64,000 nt of DNA from Methylocystis sp. (GCA_020252485.1 JADCCX010000002.1:124001-188000), one strand, 5' to 3'. Shown: positions 27,115 to 35,625, counted from the first letter of the stretch. Made by a program: numbers and translations. The notes: generated by a model from the sequence alone, not told the origin.

Positions 27115-28397
27115 TCACGCTCAGGACAGCGGGCCAACAGCAGGCTTCCACCGGTTCGCGCATCCAGCGGGTGATCTCGCCCGGCGGCGTCGAGGCCTGG
27201 CTGATCGAGGAGAAGGCGGTTCCGCTCATCGCCATGGAATTGTCCTTCGAGGGCGGCGCGGCGCAGGACCCGGCCGGCAAGTCGGGACTCAGCCATTTCC
27301 TGTCGGGCATGTTCGATGAAGGCGCCGGCCCCTACGATGCCATCGCCTTTCAGGAGGCTGCCGACGAACAGGCAATCGTGCTGCGCTTCTCGCAATCGCG
27401 GGATGCGATCACCGCCAGCCTTAAGACGCTGACGCGCCATCGCGGCAAGGCCTTCGAATTGCTGCGCCTGGCGCTGGCCGAGCCGCGTTTCGACGCTGAC
27501 GCCGTCGAGCGGGTGCGCGCCCAGATCATGGGCGGCATCAAGCGCGGCGCCAACGATCCCAACACGCAATCAGGCAAGGCCTGGTTCGCCCGGGCTTTCG
27601 AGAACCATCCCTATGCGAATCCGGAGCCCGGCCTGGCTGAGGGTGTGGGCGCCGTCACGGCGGATGATCTGCGCGCTTTCCATGGCCGCCTTATTGCGCG
27701 CTCCAACCTGAAGATCTCCGTGGTGGGCGCCATTGATGCCGCCACGCTGGCCGCCGAGCTCGATCAATTGTTCGGCCAGCTTCCGGCCAGCGCGGCGCTG
27801 ACGCCGGTGCCCGCCGCCGCCCCGCTCGGCATGGGCGAGCTTCAGGTGATCGACCTTGATATTCCCCAATCGACGCTGCGCTTCGGCATGCCCGGCCTGT
27901 TGCGCAAGGATGAGGATTTCATCCCCGCCAGCGTGATGAACCACATCCTCGGCGGCGGTTCGTTCACGTCGCGCATCTGGCAGGAGGTGCGCGAAAAGCG
28001 CGGGCTCGCCTATTCGGTGAATTCGGGGCTTTATCCGTTCCGGAGAGCAGGCGTGTTCTATGGCGGCACCGCCACCAAGAACGAGCGGGCGGGAGAAGCC
28101 TTGACCGTCATCCGCGGCGAGATCGCCCGGATGGGCAGCGACGGACCGACCGAGGAGGAGCTCGACAAGGCCAAGCGCTATCTCATCGGCTCCTATGCCT
28201 TGCGCTTCGACACCTCGACCAAGATCGCCAGCCACCTGACCTCGATGCAGGTCGATGATCTCGGCATCGACTATACCGACAAGCGCAACAGCCTGTTCGA
28301 GGCCGTAACGCTTGAGGATGCGCGCCGCGCGGCAAGGCGGCTGCTCCTGCCCGGACAGATGCTCGTCACCGTGGCGGGCAAGCCGCAGGGGCTGTGA
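27111..28397 (+). CDS. M16 family peptidase-like protein (non-catalytic subunit)
   Basis: This 428-residue partner of the upstream peptidase has the M16 fold, with GLSHFLSGMFDEGAG where the zinc motif should be. The HxxEH motif is reduced to HFLSG, so it cannot bind zinc there. The C-terminal substrate-binding motif is intact: LGGGSFTSRIWQEVREKRGLAYSV. Such inactive subunits complete the clam-shell of the heterodimer. Translation is coupled to the first subunit through ATGA, with GGAAGAAG before the ATG. Confidence 0.93.
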   Translation: MITLRTAGQQQASTGSRIQRVISPGGVEAWLIEEKAVPLIAMELSFEGGAAQDPAGKSGLSHFLSGMFDEGAGPYDAIAFQEAADEQAIVLRFSQSRDAITASLKTLTRHRGKAFELLRLALAEPRFDADAVERVRAQIMGGIKRGANDPNTQSGKAWFARAFENHPYANPEPGLAEGVGAVTADDLRAFHGRLIARSNLKISVVGAIDAATLAAELDQLFGQLPASAALTPVPAAAPLGMGELQVIDLDIPQSTLRFGMPGLLRKDEDFIPASVMNHILGGGSFTSRIWQEVREKRGLAYSVNSGLYPFRRAGVFYGGTATKNERAGEALTVIRGEIARMGSDGPTEEELDKAKRYLIGSYALRFDTSTKIASHLTSMQVDDLGIDYTDKRNSLFEAVTLEDARRAARRLLLPGQMLVTVAGKPQGL

Positions 28398-28403
28398 GGC
28401 CGG

Positions 28404-29402
28404 TCAGACGGCGCTGATCTGCTGCAGCAGGGCGGCAGGGAATACGAGGCCTGCCGTAGCGGCCTTTTCCCGCAAGGCCAGGCGGCGCATGCCGGAAAGG
28501 CGCGCGCCCTGCTGGCTCTCGATCGCCCTGGCGAGAGTAGCCATGCGTTCGGCAAATGCGCCATGGCCGAAACCGGCCGGATCGATGGCGATGATCAATT
28601 GTCCCGTTCGCGGCGGACCGCCCTTGCCGTCCAGAAACGAGGACGCCTCGAAGGCGAGATGGCTGCCGACCAGCGCTCCGGCCAGAACCTCAACGACGAA
28701 AGCGAGCGCCGCGCCCTTGGGGCCGCCCAGCGGCAGCATGGTGCCGGCGATGCCCCTGGCGGGATCCGTCGTCGGATTGCCATCGGGATCGAGCGCCCAG
28801 TCGTCGGGGATCGCCTCGCCCTTCTGCCGGGCGGTGACGAGGTTGCCGCGCGCGACTTTCGACAGCGACAGATCGACGACCACCGGAGCCCGCCCCGCGA
28901 GAGGCGCCGCAAAAGCGATGGGGTTGGTGCCGTAAACGGCGGTCTTGCCGCCGGTCGGCGCCATGGCGGCCGGCGTATTCGCGAACAGCAGCGCGACCAG
29001 CCCCTGTTCGGCGAGCTTCTCGACGTGGTGGCCCGCCACGCCGCAATGGTTCGAACGGGTGATGGCGGCGGCCGCGATGCCCTGTTTGCGGGCGATCGCC
29101 GGCAGCTTCTTCAGGGCCAGATCGATTGCCGGATAGGCGAAGCCGTCGGCGGCGTCGACGACGAGGATTCCGGGCCGCGGCCGGCTGATGGCGGGCTTCG
29201 CATCGCCCTTCGCCTTGCCGGCCTTGAGCATGGTCAGATAGGTCGGAACCCGCTGCAGCCCGTGGCCTTTCAGTCCGTCGGCTTCCGCCGCGACCAGCGC
29301 CCTTGCGACCGAAATCGCCACCGGGCGCGCCGCGCCGTGCGTCTGGAAGGCGCGGGTGACGAAGCTTGTCGCCTTGTCCAGCGGGAGGGTCTTGTCTTTC
29401 AT
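28404..29402 (-). CDS. comC: Ldh-family oxidoreductase, probable (2R)-3-sulfolactate dehydrogenase
   Basis: This 332-residue member of the malate/L-sulfolactate dehydrogenase family (Ldh_2) uses NAD(P). Motifs seen are GLKGHGLQRVPTYL, ITRSNHCGVAGHHVEKLAEQG with the catalytic His, GGKTAVYGTNPIAFA, and LPLGGPKGAALAFVVEVLAG. In sulfolactate degraders, ComC interconverts sulfopyruvate and (R)-sulfolactate. Assignment to sulfolactate rather than malate or lactate rests on its neighbours SlcC-like and SuyAB. The start ATG 29402 has GGAGG upstream and lies 2 bp after the slcC stop. It is the last gene of the minus-strand group. Confidence 0.8.
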   Translation of the reverse strand: MKDKTLPLDKATSFVTRAFQTHGAARPVAISVARALVAAEADGLKGHGLQRVPTYLTMLKAGKAKGDAKPAISRPRPGILVVDAADGFAYPAIDLALKKLPAIARKQGIAAAAITRSNHCGVAGHHVEKLAEQGLVALLFANTPAAMAPTGGKTAVYGTNPIAFAAPLAGRAPVVVDLSLSKVARGNLVTARQKGEAIPDDWALDPDGNPTTDPARGIAGTMLPLGGPKGAALAFVVEVLAGALVGSHLAFEASSFLDGKGGPPRTGQLIIAIDPAGFGHGAFAERMATLARAIESQQGARLSGMRRLALREKAATAGLVFPAALLQQISAV

Positions 29403-29404
29403 CG

Positions 29405-30331
29405 TCAGGCCTCCAGCGCCTTCAGCACATTGGCGATCGTCACATGGCTGACGCGGACATTCGATTCCTGCGTCACGCCGGCGATATGCGGCGTCAGGAT
29501 CAGGTTGGGGCAATCCTTGAAGATCGCGCCGCGCTCAGGCGTCAGCGGCTCCGCGTCGAACACGTCCAGCGCCGCGCCGCCGATCTCGCCGGCCTTGAGC
29601 GCCGCCGCCAGCGCAGCTTCGTCGACAATGCCTCCGCGCGCCGCATTGAGCAGGATGGCGTCCTTCTTCATCCGCTTCAGGCGGATCGCATCCATCATGT
29701 TCGCCGTCGTGTCGTTGAGCGGCACATGCAGGCTCACGACATCCGCCTCGCGCAGCAGCGGCTCCAGGCCATGGCGATGGGCAAGATGCCACGAAGGGTG
29801 ATCGTCCGGCAGATAGGGATCGAAGGCCATGCAGGTCATGCCGAGGGCGCCCGCGCGCGTCGCGACTTCGCGGGCGATGGAGCCGAAGCCGACGAGCCCC
29901 ATCACCTTGCCGGAAAGCTCGCGGCCCATCAGCCGGTTGCGCGGCCAGGCTCCCCCCGCCACTTCCGCCGTTGCGCCATAGGCGCCGCGCAAGAGCATCA
30001 TGGCCGTGCAGACCACCCATTCGGCGACTGAGAGATCATTGGCCCCGCTCGCAGGATAAACCTTGATGCCGCGCTTCGCGCAGGCGTCGACATCGATGTT
30101 GTCGAGGCCGACGCCGAGCCTGCCCACGACCCTCAGCCCGGCCGCCGCAGCGAGCAGATCGCCGCGGACCTGGGTGCGGTTGCGCACGACAAGCGCTTTT
30201 GCCGTAGCCGCCTCCTTCAGAAGGTCGGCGGGCCGGTCGACCAGCTTGGGGTCATAGAGAACGCTATGCTTCGGCGGGATGGCCTTGAGGGCATCCTCGT
30301 CCATGAATTCGCTGATGACGATATCGGCCAT
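29405..30331 (-). CDS. slcC: D-isomer-type 2-hydroxyacid dehydrogenase, probable (S)-sulfolactate dehydrogenase
   Basis: This 308-residue enzyme has a nucleotide-binding motif GLVGFGSIAREVATRAG and the catalytic triad residues in LNAARGGIVDE (Arg context), DVFDAEPL (Glu) and LTPHIAGVT (His). SlcC proteins of this family oxidise (S)-sulfolactate to sulfopyruvate with NAD. With ComC the pair acts as a racemase, feeding the (R)-isomer to SuyAB. The specific substrate is inferred from context; a phosphoglycerate dehydrogenase-like role is the alternative. The start ATG 30331 has GGGAGCG upstream. It lies 20 bp after the exporter gene. Confidence 0.75.
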   Translation of the reverse strand: MADIVISEFMDEDALKAIPPKHSVLYDPKLVDRPADLLKEAATAKALVVRNRTQVRGDLLAAAAGLRVVGRLGVGLDNIDVDACAKRGIKVYPASGANDLSVAEWVVCTAMMLLRGAYGATAEVAGGAWPRNRLMGRELSGKVMGLVGFGSIAREVATRAGALGMTCMAFDPYLPDDHPSWHLAHRHGLEPLLREADVVSLHVPLNDTTANMMDAIRLKRMKKDAILLNAARGGIVDEAALAAALKAGEIGGAALDVFDAEPLTPERGAIFKDCPNLILTPHIAGVTQESNVRVSHVTIANVLKALEA

Positions 30332-30351
30332 TGATTTCGCTCCCTGGTTCC

Positions 30352-31389
30352 TTAGCGCAACAGCATGATGCCAACGGTCACGATGGCGAGGATGAGGATT
30401 GTCGCCAGCAGAAAGACGGCGACATGCCGCCAGCCCACGGCCAGGATAGCGGACACCGAAGTCCCGAGCCCGAGGGCGGCGATTGAAAGAAGCAGGCCCC
30501 ACCGCGAAACCTCGTTGAGCAGGGTCTTCACTGGCAGGTAGAGCGGCTGGATGGACGGCATGGCCACCGCGGCGGTGTTGAGGAGCGCGAGCGCCAGAAA
30601 GACGACCGCGAAGACCGGGGCGGGCACCTTCGCCTCGCCCGTCTTGGCGCCGCTTCTCGTGAACCACCAGCCAATCGCCAGAACGACGGGCAGCAGCAGA
30701 AAGACGCGGAACAGCTTCACGACGACCGCCGTATTGCCGACGTCTTCGGACAAAGCATAACCCGCGCCGACGACCTGCGCCATGTCATGGATCGTGGCCC
30801 CCAGCATGATGCCGGTTTCCCTGGAGCTGAGGCCCAGCCACAGACAGAGCGGCGGATAAGCGAGCATCACCAAAGTCGAAATGGCATTGGCCATCACCAC
30901 GGTGAAGGCCGTGTCTGCATCCTTGGTCTTGTAGTTTGGCACCACCGTATTGGTCGCCAGCGTGGCGGAAGCGCCGCAGACGGCGTTGGCAGCCCCGGCC
31001 AGCGCGCCGTAGCCCGCTTCCAGCCCGAACTGGCGGGCGAGCCAGATCGACGCGGCGATCGTCAATGCCATTGAGGCGACCACGAGCACGATGGCGCCGA
31101 TGCCCAATCCGAGGATGTCCCCCAGCGCGATCCTGAGGCCAAGCAGCCCGATCGCGATCCTGAGAAGCTTCTTCACGCACCAGGTGATGCCAGGCTGGAA
31201 GCGGGGCTCGGATGCCAGGCCGTTCAGCGCAATGCCGAAGAAGAGCGCAATCACCATGGCGGGGATGCTGAAGCCGCCGGTCAGCTGCTTCATGAGCGGT
31301 TCGGCGAATACCGCCGCGACGGCGACCGCCGCAGAGAGCAGGATCCCGGCCCCATTCTTGCTAATGAATGTCGAAGCAGAGCCTGTCAT
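30352..31389 (-). CDS. YeiH/UPF0324 family putative sulfate or sulfite exporter
   Basis: This 345-residue membrane protein has about ten helices and the family phrases FSIPAMVIALFFGIALN, AAGAANAVCGASATLATNTVV (seen as GAANAVCGASATLA) and MLGATIHDMAQVVGAGYALS. The family (COG2855) is named putative sulfate exporter. Homologues accompany sulfonate catabolic genes, where they are thought to remove sulfite or sulfate. Here the gene sits between SuyB and the SlcC-like gene on the same strand, which fits export of sulfite made by SuyAB. A hairpin terminator and structured spacer lie directly upstream of its start. Confidence 0.85.
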   Translation of the reverse strand: MTGSASTFISKNGAGILLSAAVAVAAVFAEPLMKQLTGGFSIPAMVIALFFGIALNGLASEPRFQPGITWCVKKLLRIAIGLLGLRIALGDILGLGIGAIVLVVASMALTIAASIWLARQFGLEAGYGALAGAANAVCGASATLATNTVVPNYKTKDADTAFTVVMANAISTLVMLAYPPLCLWLGLSSRETGIMLGATIHDMAQVVGAGYALSEDVGNTAVVVKLFRVFLLLPVVLAIGWWFTRSGAKTGEAKVPAPVFAVVFLALALLNTAAVAMPSIQPLYLPVKTLLNEVSRWGLLLSIAALGLGTSVSAILAVGWRHVAVFLLATILILAIVTVGIMLLR

Positions 31390-31411
31390 TGCGCCTGAAC
31401 CGATCCCGAAG

Positions 31412-31446
31412 TGAAAAGCCCCGGCCGGGATTGGCGGCCAGGGCTT
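31412..31446 (-). terminator. Rho-independent terminator or attenuator upstream of the YeiH gene
   Basis: On the minus strand AAGCCCTGGCCG pairs with CGGCCGGGGCTT (one mismatch, 7-base loop) and TTTTC follows. It lies after suyB and only 23 bp before the YeiH start codon, so it could end the suyAB transcript or act as a regulated attenuator for the downstream genes. Confidence 0.65.
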
Positions 31447-31590
31447 GATGGTCGAGCCGTAGATTTCGGTCTTGGTCGGCTCAACGCAGGTGATGCGGGA
31501 ATTGACTCCCCGGCTTTGGCAGGTTGATCCTGCCCTTTGCCCCCCTTCTGACGTGGGGGTATCACCGGTTTCGACCGGTATCCTTGGATC
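31447..31590 (-). ncRNA. Candidate structured RNA in the suyB-YeiH spacer
   Basis: The spacer can fold into at least five hairpins. A closing stem pairs GGTGATG (31489-31495) with TATCACC (31560-31566) and encloses three arms: CGGGaATTGACTcCCCG, GGCAG-GTTGATC-CTGCC and CCCCC-cttctgacgt-GGGGG. Flanking arms are GTTGAGCCG/CGGCTCGAC (minus-strand reading) and ACCGGT-TTCG-ACCGGT. The whole lies before a terminator and the YeiH gene. Orientation is uncertain. A tRNA is unlikely because the invariant D-loop GG and T-loop TTCRA are missing and no CCA is present. Confidence 0.4.
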
Positions 31591-31599
31591 CTTAGCCGC

Positions 31600-32892
31600 T
31601 CAGGCGCTGCGGTAAAGCTTTGTCATCGAATATTCACGATGCCCCAACGCTTCCGCCGCCGTCAATCGTCCGTTCGCCGTGCGGACGATTGATTCGATCA
31701 GCATGTCGCCCGCTTCCGGAATGGTGACGTCGCGCCTGAGGATGCCCGATACGTCAACATCGATATGCTCCGGCATCGTGCGCATCGTCTTGGGATTGCC
31801 GGTGATCTTGATGACCGGAACGATGGGGTTGCCGATGACATTGCCCTGACCGGTTGGGAAGGTGTGGACAACATAGCCGCCTGCCGCCATCAGCGTCACG
31901 CATTCGGCGGCGGCAGAAGACGTATCCATGAAATAGAGGCCCGGCCCCTTCGCCGGCGCTTCGGCCGGCTCGAGGATGTCGATGTATCGGGATTCCCGGC
32001 CGATTTTCTCGAGATTCCCGAGCGCCTTCTCCTCGATCGTGGTCAGCCCGCCGGCGATATTGCCCTTGGTCGGCTGGCTGTCGGAGAGATCCGAGGTCTT
32101 GTGCGCCTCGATAACGTCGTCCTGATAGGCCTTCCACATCTTGTACCAGCGCTCGCCGACGGCGGGCGTGGCGGCGCGCGCCTTGCAGAGGTGTTCTGCC
32201 CCCGTGATCTCGGAGGTTTCGCCGAAGACGCCGTAAATGCCGCGCGGCAGCCATTTGTCATACATGGCGCCGACGGTGGGGCAGGAAGAGAGGCCTGTCG
32301 TCGTATCGGATTCGCCGCATTTCGTGGAAACCCAGAGCTCGGAGACGGAGCATTTCTCGCGCTGCAATTCCGAAGACCATTGCACGAATTCCTTCGCCAC
32401 ATAGGAGGCGCGCGCGATGGTCGCGATATCGCCATGGCCCTCAATGCCGAAGCCCACCACCGGCTTGCCGGTTTTGGCGATGCCGTCAACGACGACCTTG
32501 GTCCACCCATCCTCGATGCCGATGACGATGACCGCCGCGACATTGGGATTGGCGCCGGTGCCGATCAGCGTGCGGAAATGGAGGTCAAGGTCTGCGCCGA
32601 ACTGCAGGCGGCCATAGGCATGCGGGATGGCCATCACGCCCTTGACGTTGTTCGCGACCGCTTCGCAGGCGGCGTTCGACAGGTCGTCGAGCGGCAGCAG
32701 CAGCACATGGTTGCGCACGCCGACGCGGCCATTCTCACGGCGCCAGCCGTTGAAATGATCCTTCGCGGCGGCGCGAAGCGCCTTCTTTGCGATCGGGCCC
32801 TTGAAGGCGGGCGCCTCGATCTTGCGCCCCTTGACGGTTTTCGACGGAACCTTCGACAGGTCGTAATTGGCGACCATCTGGCTGACGGACAT
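31600..32892 (-). CDS. suyB: (2R)-sulfolactate sulfo-lyase, large subunit
   Basis: This 430-residue UxaA-superfamily protein closely fits SuyB, which with SuyA splits (R)-3-sulfolactate into pyruvate and sulfite. Visible conserved stretches are [54 protein letters not shown] with likely iron-binding cysteines, [18 protein letters not shown], and [20 protein letters not shown]. Altronate and galactarate dehydratases share the fold but differ in these segments. It has an N-terminal extension of about 45 residues before the core. AAGGAGAAC precedes the ATG. It lies 29 bp after suyA. Confidence 0.85.
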   Translation of the reverse strand: MSVSQMVANYDLSKVPSKTVKGRKIEAPAFKGPIAKKALRAAAKDHFNGWRRENGRVGVRNHVLLLPLDDLSNAACEAVANNVKGVMAIPHAYGRLQFGADLDLHFRTLIGTGANPNVAAVIVIGIEDGWTKVVVDGIAKTGKPVVGFGIEGHGDIATIARASYVAKEFVQWSSELQREKCSVSELWVSTKCGESDTTTGLSSCPTVGAMYDKWLPRGIYGVFGETSEITGAEHLCKARAATPAVGERWYKMWKAYQDDVIEAHKTSDLSDSQPTKGNIAGGLTTIEEKALGNLEKIGRESRYIDILEPAEAPAKGPGLYFMDTSSAAAECVTLMAAGGYVVHTFPTGQGNVIGNPIVPVIKITGNPKTMRTMPEHIDVDVSGILRRDVTIPEAGDMLIESIVRTANGRLTAAEALGHREYSMTKLYRSA

Positions 32893-32921
32893 TGGGTGTT
32901 CTCCTTGACCTGAGCCTGGCC

Positions 32922-33209
32922 TTACCAGCGTTTCGTTTTGGCGTTGTGGACATGAAGGTGCTCGCCCTTCTTCACATCCGCCTTGATAATTCCGATGTCC
33001 TGGCCGTATTTCCAGATCGTATCGCCCTTCCTCAAATCCTTGAGCGCCACCTTGTGGCCGATCGGGATGTCCATCTTCGCCGTCAGGCGGAAATCGGAAT
33101 TGTCATGGGTGATGACGGCCAGCATCTCAGTGCCGGCCTTCAGGTTCTCGACCACGACAACACCGCAGTTGTCCTTGTGGTCGTGCACCAGCAGGTGCGG
33201 AGCGCTCAT
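32922..33209 (-). CDS. suyA: (2R)-sulfolactate sulfo-lyase, small subunit (SAF domain)
   Basis: This 95-residue protein is the small UxaA-type subunit, a single SAF domain. It begins [19 protein letters not shown] and ends [14 protein letters not shown]. The HxHN motif near the end matches small subunits of altronate dehydratase and SuyA. It pairs with SuyB to form the lyase. The start ATG 33209 was chosen for its AAGGAAC ribosome-binding site and fit to the family length; a longer frame to 33323 would run through the promoter. It is the first gene of the putative sulfolactate operon. Confidence 0.85.
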   Translation of the reverse strand: MSAPHLLVHDHKDNCGVVVVENLKAGTEMLAVITHDNSDFRLTAKMDIPIGHKVALKDLRKGDTIWKYGQDIGIIKADVKKGEHLHVHNAKTKRW

Positions 33210-33289
33210 GGGTCTGTTCCTTGCATTCTGGCGGAGCCAATGTCCGGACGAGGCTTGCGGAACGCGCCTTGCCCCTGTTCCGGCGATCG

Positions 33290-33323
33290 GTCTTCTATAA
33301 GACATAAGACTTGACAGGGTCAA
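33290..33323. promoter_or_regulatory. Overlapping divergent promoters with ATAAGAC operator repeats
   Basis: For suyA (minus strand), TTGACC (33318-33323) and TTATAG (33295-33300) are 17 bp apart, a good sigma70 match. For the GntR gene (plus strand), TTGACA lies at 33311-33316. An inverted repeat GTCTT-CTAT-AAGAC (33290-33303) and tandem ATAAGAC-ATAAGAC (33297-33310) cover the suyA -10. They are likely sites for the adjacent GntR/UTRA regulator. Confidence 0.55.
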
Positions 33324-33365
33324 TCGCAGCTTGCCTCATGTGTCAACAATTGCGAGACGCCGGCC

Positions 33366-34088
33366 ATGGCAGATTCGGATTCATTGGGATTCAAGCCGCT
33401 TTACCGGAAAGTCCGCGAATCGCTGACGCAAAGGATCGCCGACGGCCGCTGGAAAGCGGGTCAGATCGTGCCGAGCGAAACGCAGATCGCGGCCGACCTC
33501 AGCGTCAGCCAGGGCACGGTCCGCAAGGCGCTGGACGACATGACAGCCGCCCGGCTCCTGATCCGCCGGCAAGGCCGCGGCACATTTGTGGCCACGCATG
33601 ATGAAGCGCGGATCCTGTTCCAGTTCTTCAAACTGAAGCCGGATGACGGGGCCGGCGTCTTTCCCGAGAGCGAGGTGCTGGGCGCGGCCACCGCGGCAGC
33701 CACCGCCGAGGAGGCTGCGAAACTCGCGATCTTCAAGGGCGAGCCGGTGATCCGCATCCGTCGCCTGCGCTCGCTGGCCGGCACGCGCTGCATCGTCGAG
33801 ATGATCGTGCTGCCGGGCGCCATCTTCGACGGGCTGCAGGAAGGCGGCATCCCCAACAACCTCTATCATGTCTATGCGGAGCGCTTCGGCGTCACTATCG
33901 CGGGCGGCAGCGAAATCCTGAAAGCCGTTCCCGCCGCTGCGGAGGATGCGCGCGATCTCGGCGTGGTCCCCGGTGCGCCGCTCCTGCTGATCGACCGGGT
34001 CGCCACCGGACTTGATGGCCGGCCTATGGAATGGCGGGTCAGTCTGTGCGAAACCTCGATGATCCATTACGCCACGGAGTTGCGCTGA
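33366..34088 (+). CDS. GntR family transcriptional regulator (HutC/UTRA type)
   Basis: This 240-residue regulator has an N-terminal winged helix-turn-helix: LYRKVRESLTQRIADGRW, QIVPSETQIAADLSVSQGTVRKALDDM, and the wing LIRRQGRGTFVA. A C-terminal UTRA ligand-binding domain covers roughly residues 85-235 and ends TSMIHYATELR. Such proteins repress divergent catabolic operons until a pathway metabolite binds. The gene is divergent from suyA across a 156-bp region with putative operators, so control by sulfolactate or a related sulfonate is likely. It is followed 1 bp later by an SDR gene. Confidence 0.9.
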   Translation: MADSDSLGFKPLYRKVRESLTQRIADGRWKAGQIVPSETQIAADLSVSQGTVRKALDDMTAARLLIRRQGRGTFVATHDEARILFQFFKLKPDDGAGVFPESEVLGAATAAATAEEAAKLAIFKGEPVIRIRRLRSLAGTRCIVEMIVLPGAIFDGLQEGGIPNNLYHVYAERFGVTIAGGSEILKAVPAAAEDARDLGVVPGAPLLLIDRVATGLDGRPMEWRVSLCETSMIHYATELR

Positions 34089-34089
34089 C

Positions 34090-34845
34090 ATGTCCAGGAG
34101 CCGCGTCCTTCTCGTCACAGGCGGAAGCCGGGGCATCGGCGCCGCCATCGCCCGCAAGGCGGCCCATGCCGGGTTCGATGTCGCCGTGAATTACGTGGAG
34201 GATGCTGCGGCGGCTGAGGCTGTCGCAAGCGATGTCCGCGCTGCCGGTCGCCGCGCCATCATTGTGAAGGGGGACGTCAGCGACGAGGATGCAGTCGCCG
34301 CCATGTTCAGGATTGTGGATGGGGAGCTCGGGCGGCTCACCGATCTCGTCAACAACGCCGGCACGACAGGGCGGAGCAGCCGCCTTGATGAAGCCTCGCC
34401 CGCCGTGATCCGCCGCTGCATCGACATCAATGTCACGGGCGCGATCCTCGCGGCGCGCGAAGCCGTGCTGCGGATGGCGCCGCGGCATGGGGGCGACGGC
34501 GGCGTCATCGTCAACATCTCGTCGGTCGCAAGCCGGCTGGGAAGCGGCGGCGATTATGTCTGGTATGCGGCCTCCAAAGGCGCCATCGACACGCTGACGA
34601 TCGGGCTCGCCAAGGAGCTCGCGGCGGATGGCATCCGGGTCAATGCGGTGTCGCCCGGACTGATCGACACCGAGATCCACGAGAAGAGCAGCCACGACGC
34701 CGCGCGGGTTGAGCGCTATCGGCCGCTGATCCCGATGGGACGGATCGGCCGGGCCGAGGAAGTGGCCGATGCGGTGCTCTTTCTGCTGTCCAATGCGGCC
34801 AGTTATGTCACGGGCGCCAATCTGACGGTTGGCGGCGGCCGTTGA
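34090..34845 (+). CDS. SDR family oxidoreductase
   Basis: This 251-residue classical short-chain dehydrogenase has the cofactor motif TGGSRGIG at about residues 10-17, NNAG, and the catalytic Y159-x3-K163 (WYAASKG). The C-terminus DAVLFLLSNAASYVTGANL is standard. Charged residues after the first beta strand do not settle NAD versus NADP preference. Its start lies 1 bp after the GntR stop, with GGAG in the end of that gene, so the two are translated from one message. A role in sulfonate metabolism, for example oxidising dihydroxypropanesulfonate, is possible only by context. Confidence 0.88.
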   Translation: MSRSRVLLVTGGSRGIGAAIARKAAHAGFDVAVNYVEDAAAAEAVASDVRAAGRRAIIVKGDVSDEDAVAAMFRIVDGELGRLTDLVNNAGTTGRSSRLDEASPAVIRRCIDINVTGAILAAREAVLRMAPRHGGDGGVIVNISSVASRLGSGGDYVWYAASKGAIDTLTIGLAKELAADGIRVNAVSPGLIDTEIHEKSSHDAARVERYRPLIPMGRIGRAEEVADAVLFLLSNAASYVTGANLTVGGGR

Positions 34846-34863
34846 GGCTCCCTATATGGGGGC

Positions 34864-35382
34864 ATGGCCAAAAAGCTCCTTTCCCTCCTCGCCTCCCTGA
34901 TCCTCGCCTCGGCCGCCATTCCAGGCGCCGCGCTGGCGCAGGATCCCGATCTGATCTTCCGGAAATCAACGGTTTTCAAATTGCTGTCGCCGGACGACAA
35001 GCTCGCGACCTACGGCATCGACGATCCGGCGATCGACGGAATCGCCTGTCATTTCACCGTGCCCGAGAAGGGCGGCTGGACCGGCGCGCTTGGCCTGGCC
35101 GAGGAGGTGTCGGATATCTCGCTGGCCTGCCGCCAGATTGGCCCCGTGAAATTCAAGGAGAAGTTCGAGCAGGGGGCGGTTGTCTTCCGGCAGTCCCGCT
35201 CGCTGTTCTTCAAGCGCATGCAGATCGTCCGGGGCTGCGACGCCAAGCGAAACGTCCTGATCTATATGGTGTATTCCGACAAACTGATCGACGGCAGCCC
35301 GAAGAACTCTACGTCCTCCGTGCCGATCATGCCCTGGGGCGCGGCGAGCGAGGCCCCCCGCTGCGGCGACTGGCTGAGCTGA
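34864..35382 (+). CDS. creA: CreA family secreted protein
   Basis: This 172-residue protein has a signal peptide (LLSLLASLILASAAIPGAALA). The CreA domain follows with strongly conserved phrases: FRKSTVFKLLSPDDKLATYGIDD, ISLACRQIGPVKFKEKFEQG, and FFKRMQIVRGCDAKRN, and ends VPIMPWG. The family is widespread in proteobacteria, and its function is not established. The two cysteines of the mature core could form a disulphide. It lies 18 bp after the SDR gene and may be read from the same transcript. Confidence 0.93.
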   Translation: MAKKLLSLLASLILASAAIPGAALAQDPDLIFRKSTVFKLLSPDDKLATYGIDDPAIDGIACHFTVPEKGGWTGALGLAEEVSDISLACRQIGPVKFKEKFEQGAVVFRQSRSLFFKRMQIVRGCDAKRNVLIYMVYSDKLIDGSPKNSTSSVPIMPWGAASEAPRCGDWLS

Positions 35383-35486
35383 GCCGGCCCGGATATCGTC
35401 CTGCCATCGTCATCGAACAGACGCACTGGCAGTTGAAGCTTGCATGTCTCGGTTTCCGGGTCCGAACTCCTCTAGCCGCAGAGTCC

Positions 35487-35570
35487 GAGGACTGGAACGA
35501 TTTCGTGGCCAAGGGCGTGGTGCCATCCAACGCCGAAGCCGCGATCAAGGACAAGGTCCGCTTCCGCTGA
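35487..35570 (+). pseudogene. Possible 3'-end remnant of an unidentified gene
   Basis: The 304-bp gap between creA and the VOC gene holds a short run of codons with the strong G/C third-position bias of native genes. It encodes EDWNDFVAKGVVPSNAEAA and then IKDKVRFR before a TGA. Upstream the frame loses coding character and no start is found. It looks like the tail of a deleted or frameshifted gene. I do not recognise the family. The following 26 bp lead to a terminator that may have belonged to it. Confidence 0.3.
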
Positions 35571-35595
35571 TCGCCTGCTTGTTCACAGAGACAAG

Positions 35596-35625
35596 AAAGG
35601 CCCCGGAGCAATCCGGGGCTTTTTA
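35596..35625 (+). terminator. Rho-independent terminator
   Basis: AAAGGCCCCGGA, a GCAA loop, and TCCGGGGCTTTTT form a strong stem with a T-run. It closes the GntR-SDR-creA direction of transcription. Confidence 0.85.

Noticed and set aside
31489-31566. tRNA gene in the suyB-YeiH spacer
   Set aside because: It has a 7-bp closing stem and a 5-bp arm with a 7-nt loop, but the other arms do not fit and the conserved D-loop and T-loop bases are absent.
31600-33209. Altronate or galactarate dehydratase (UxaA/GarD)
   Set aside because: The fold is shared, but sequence detail of the large subunit and the neighbouring sulfolactate-type dehydrogenases fit SuyAB better.
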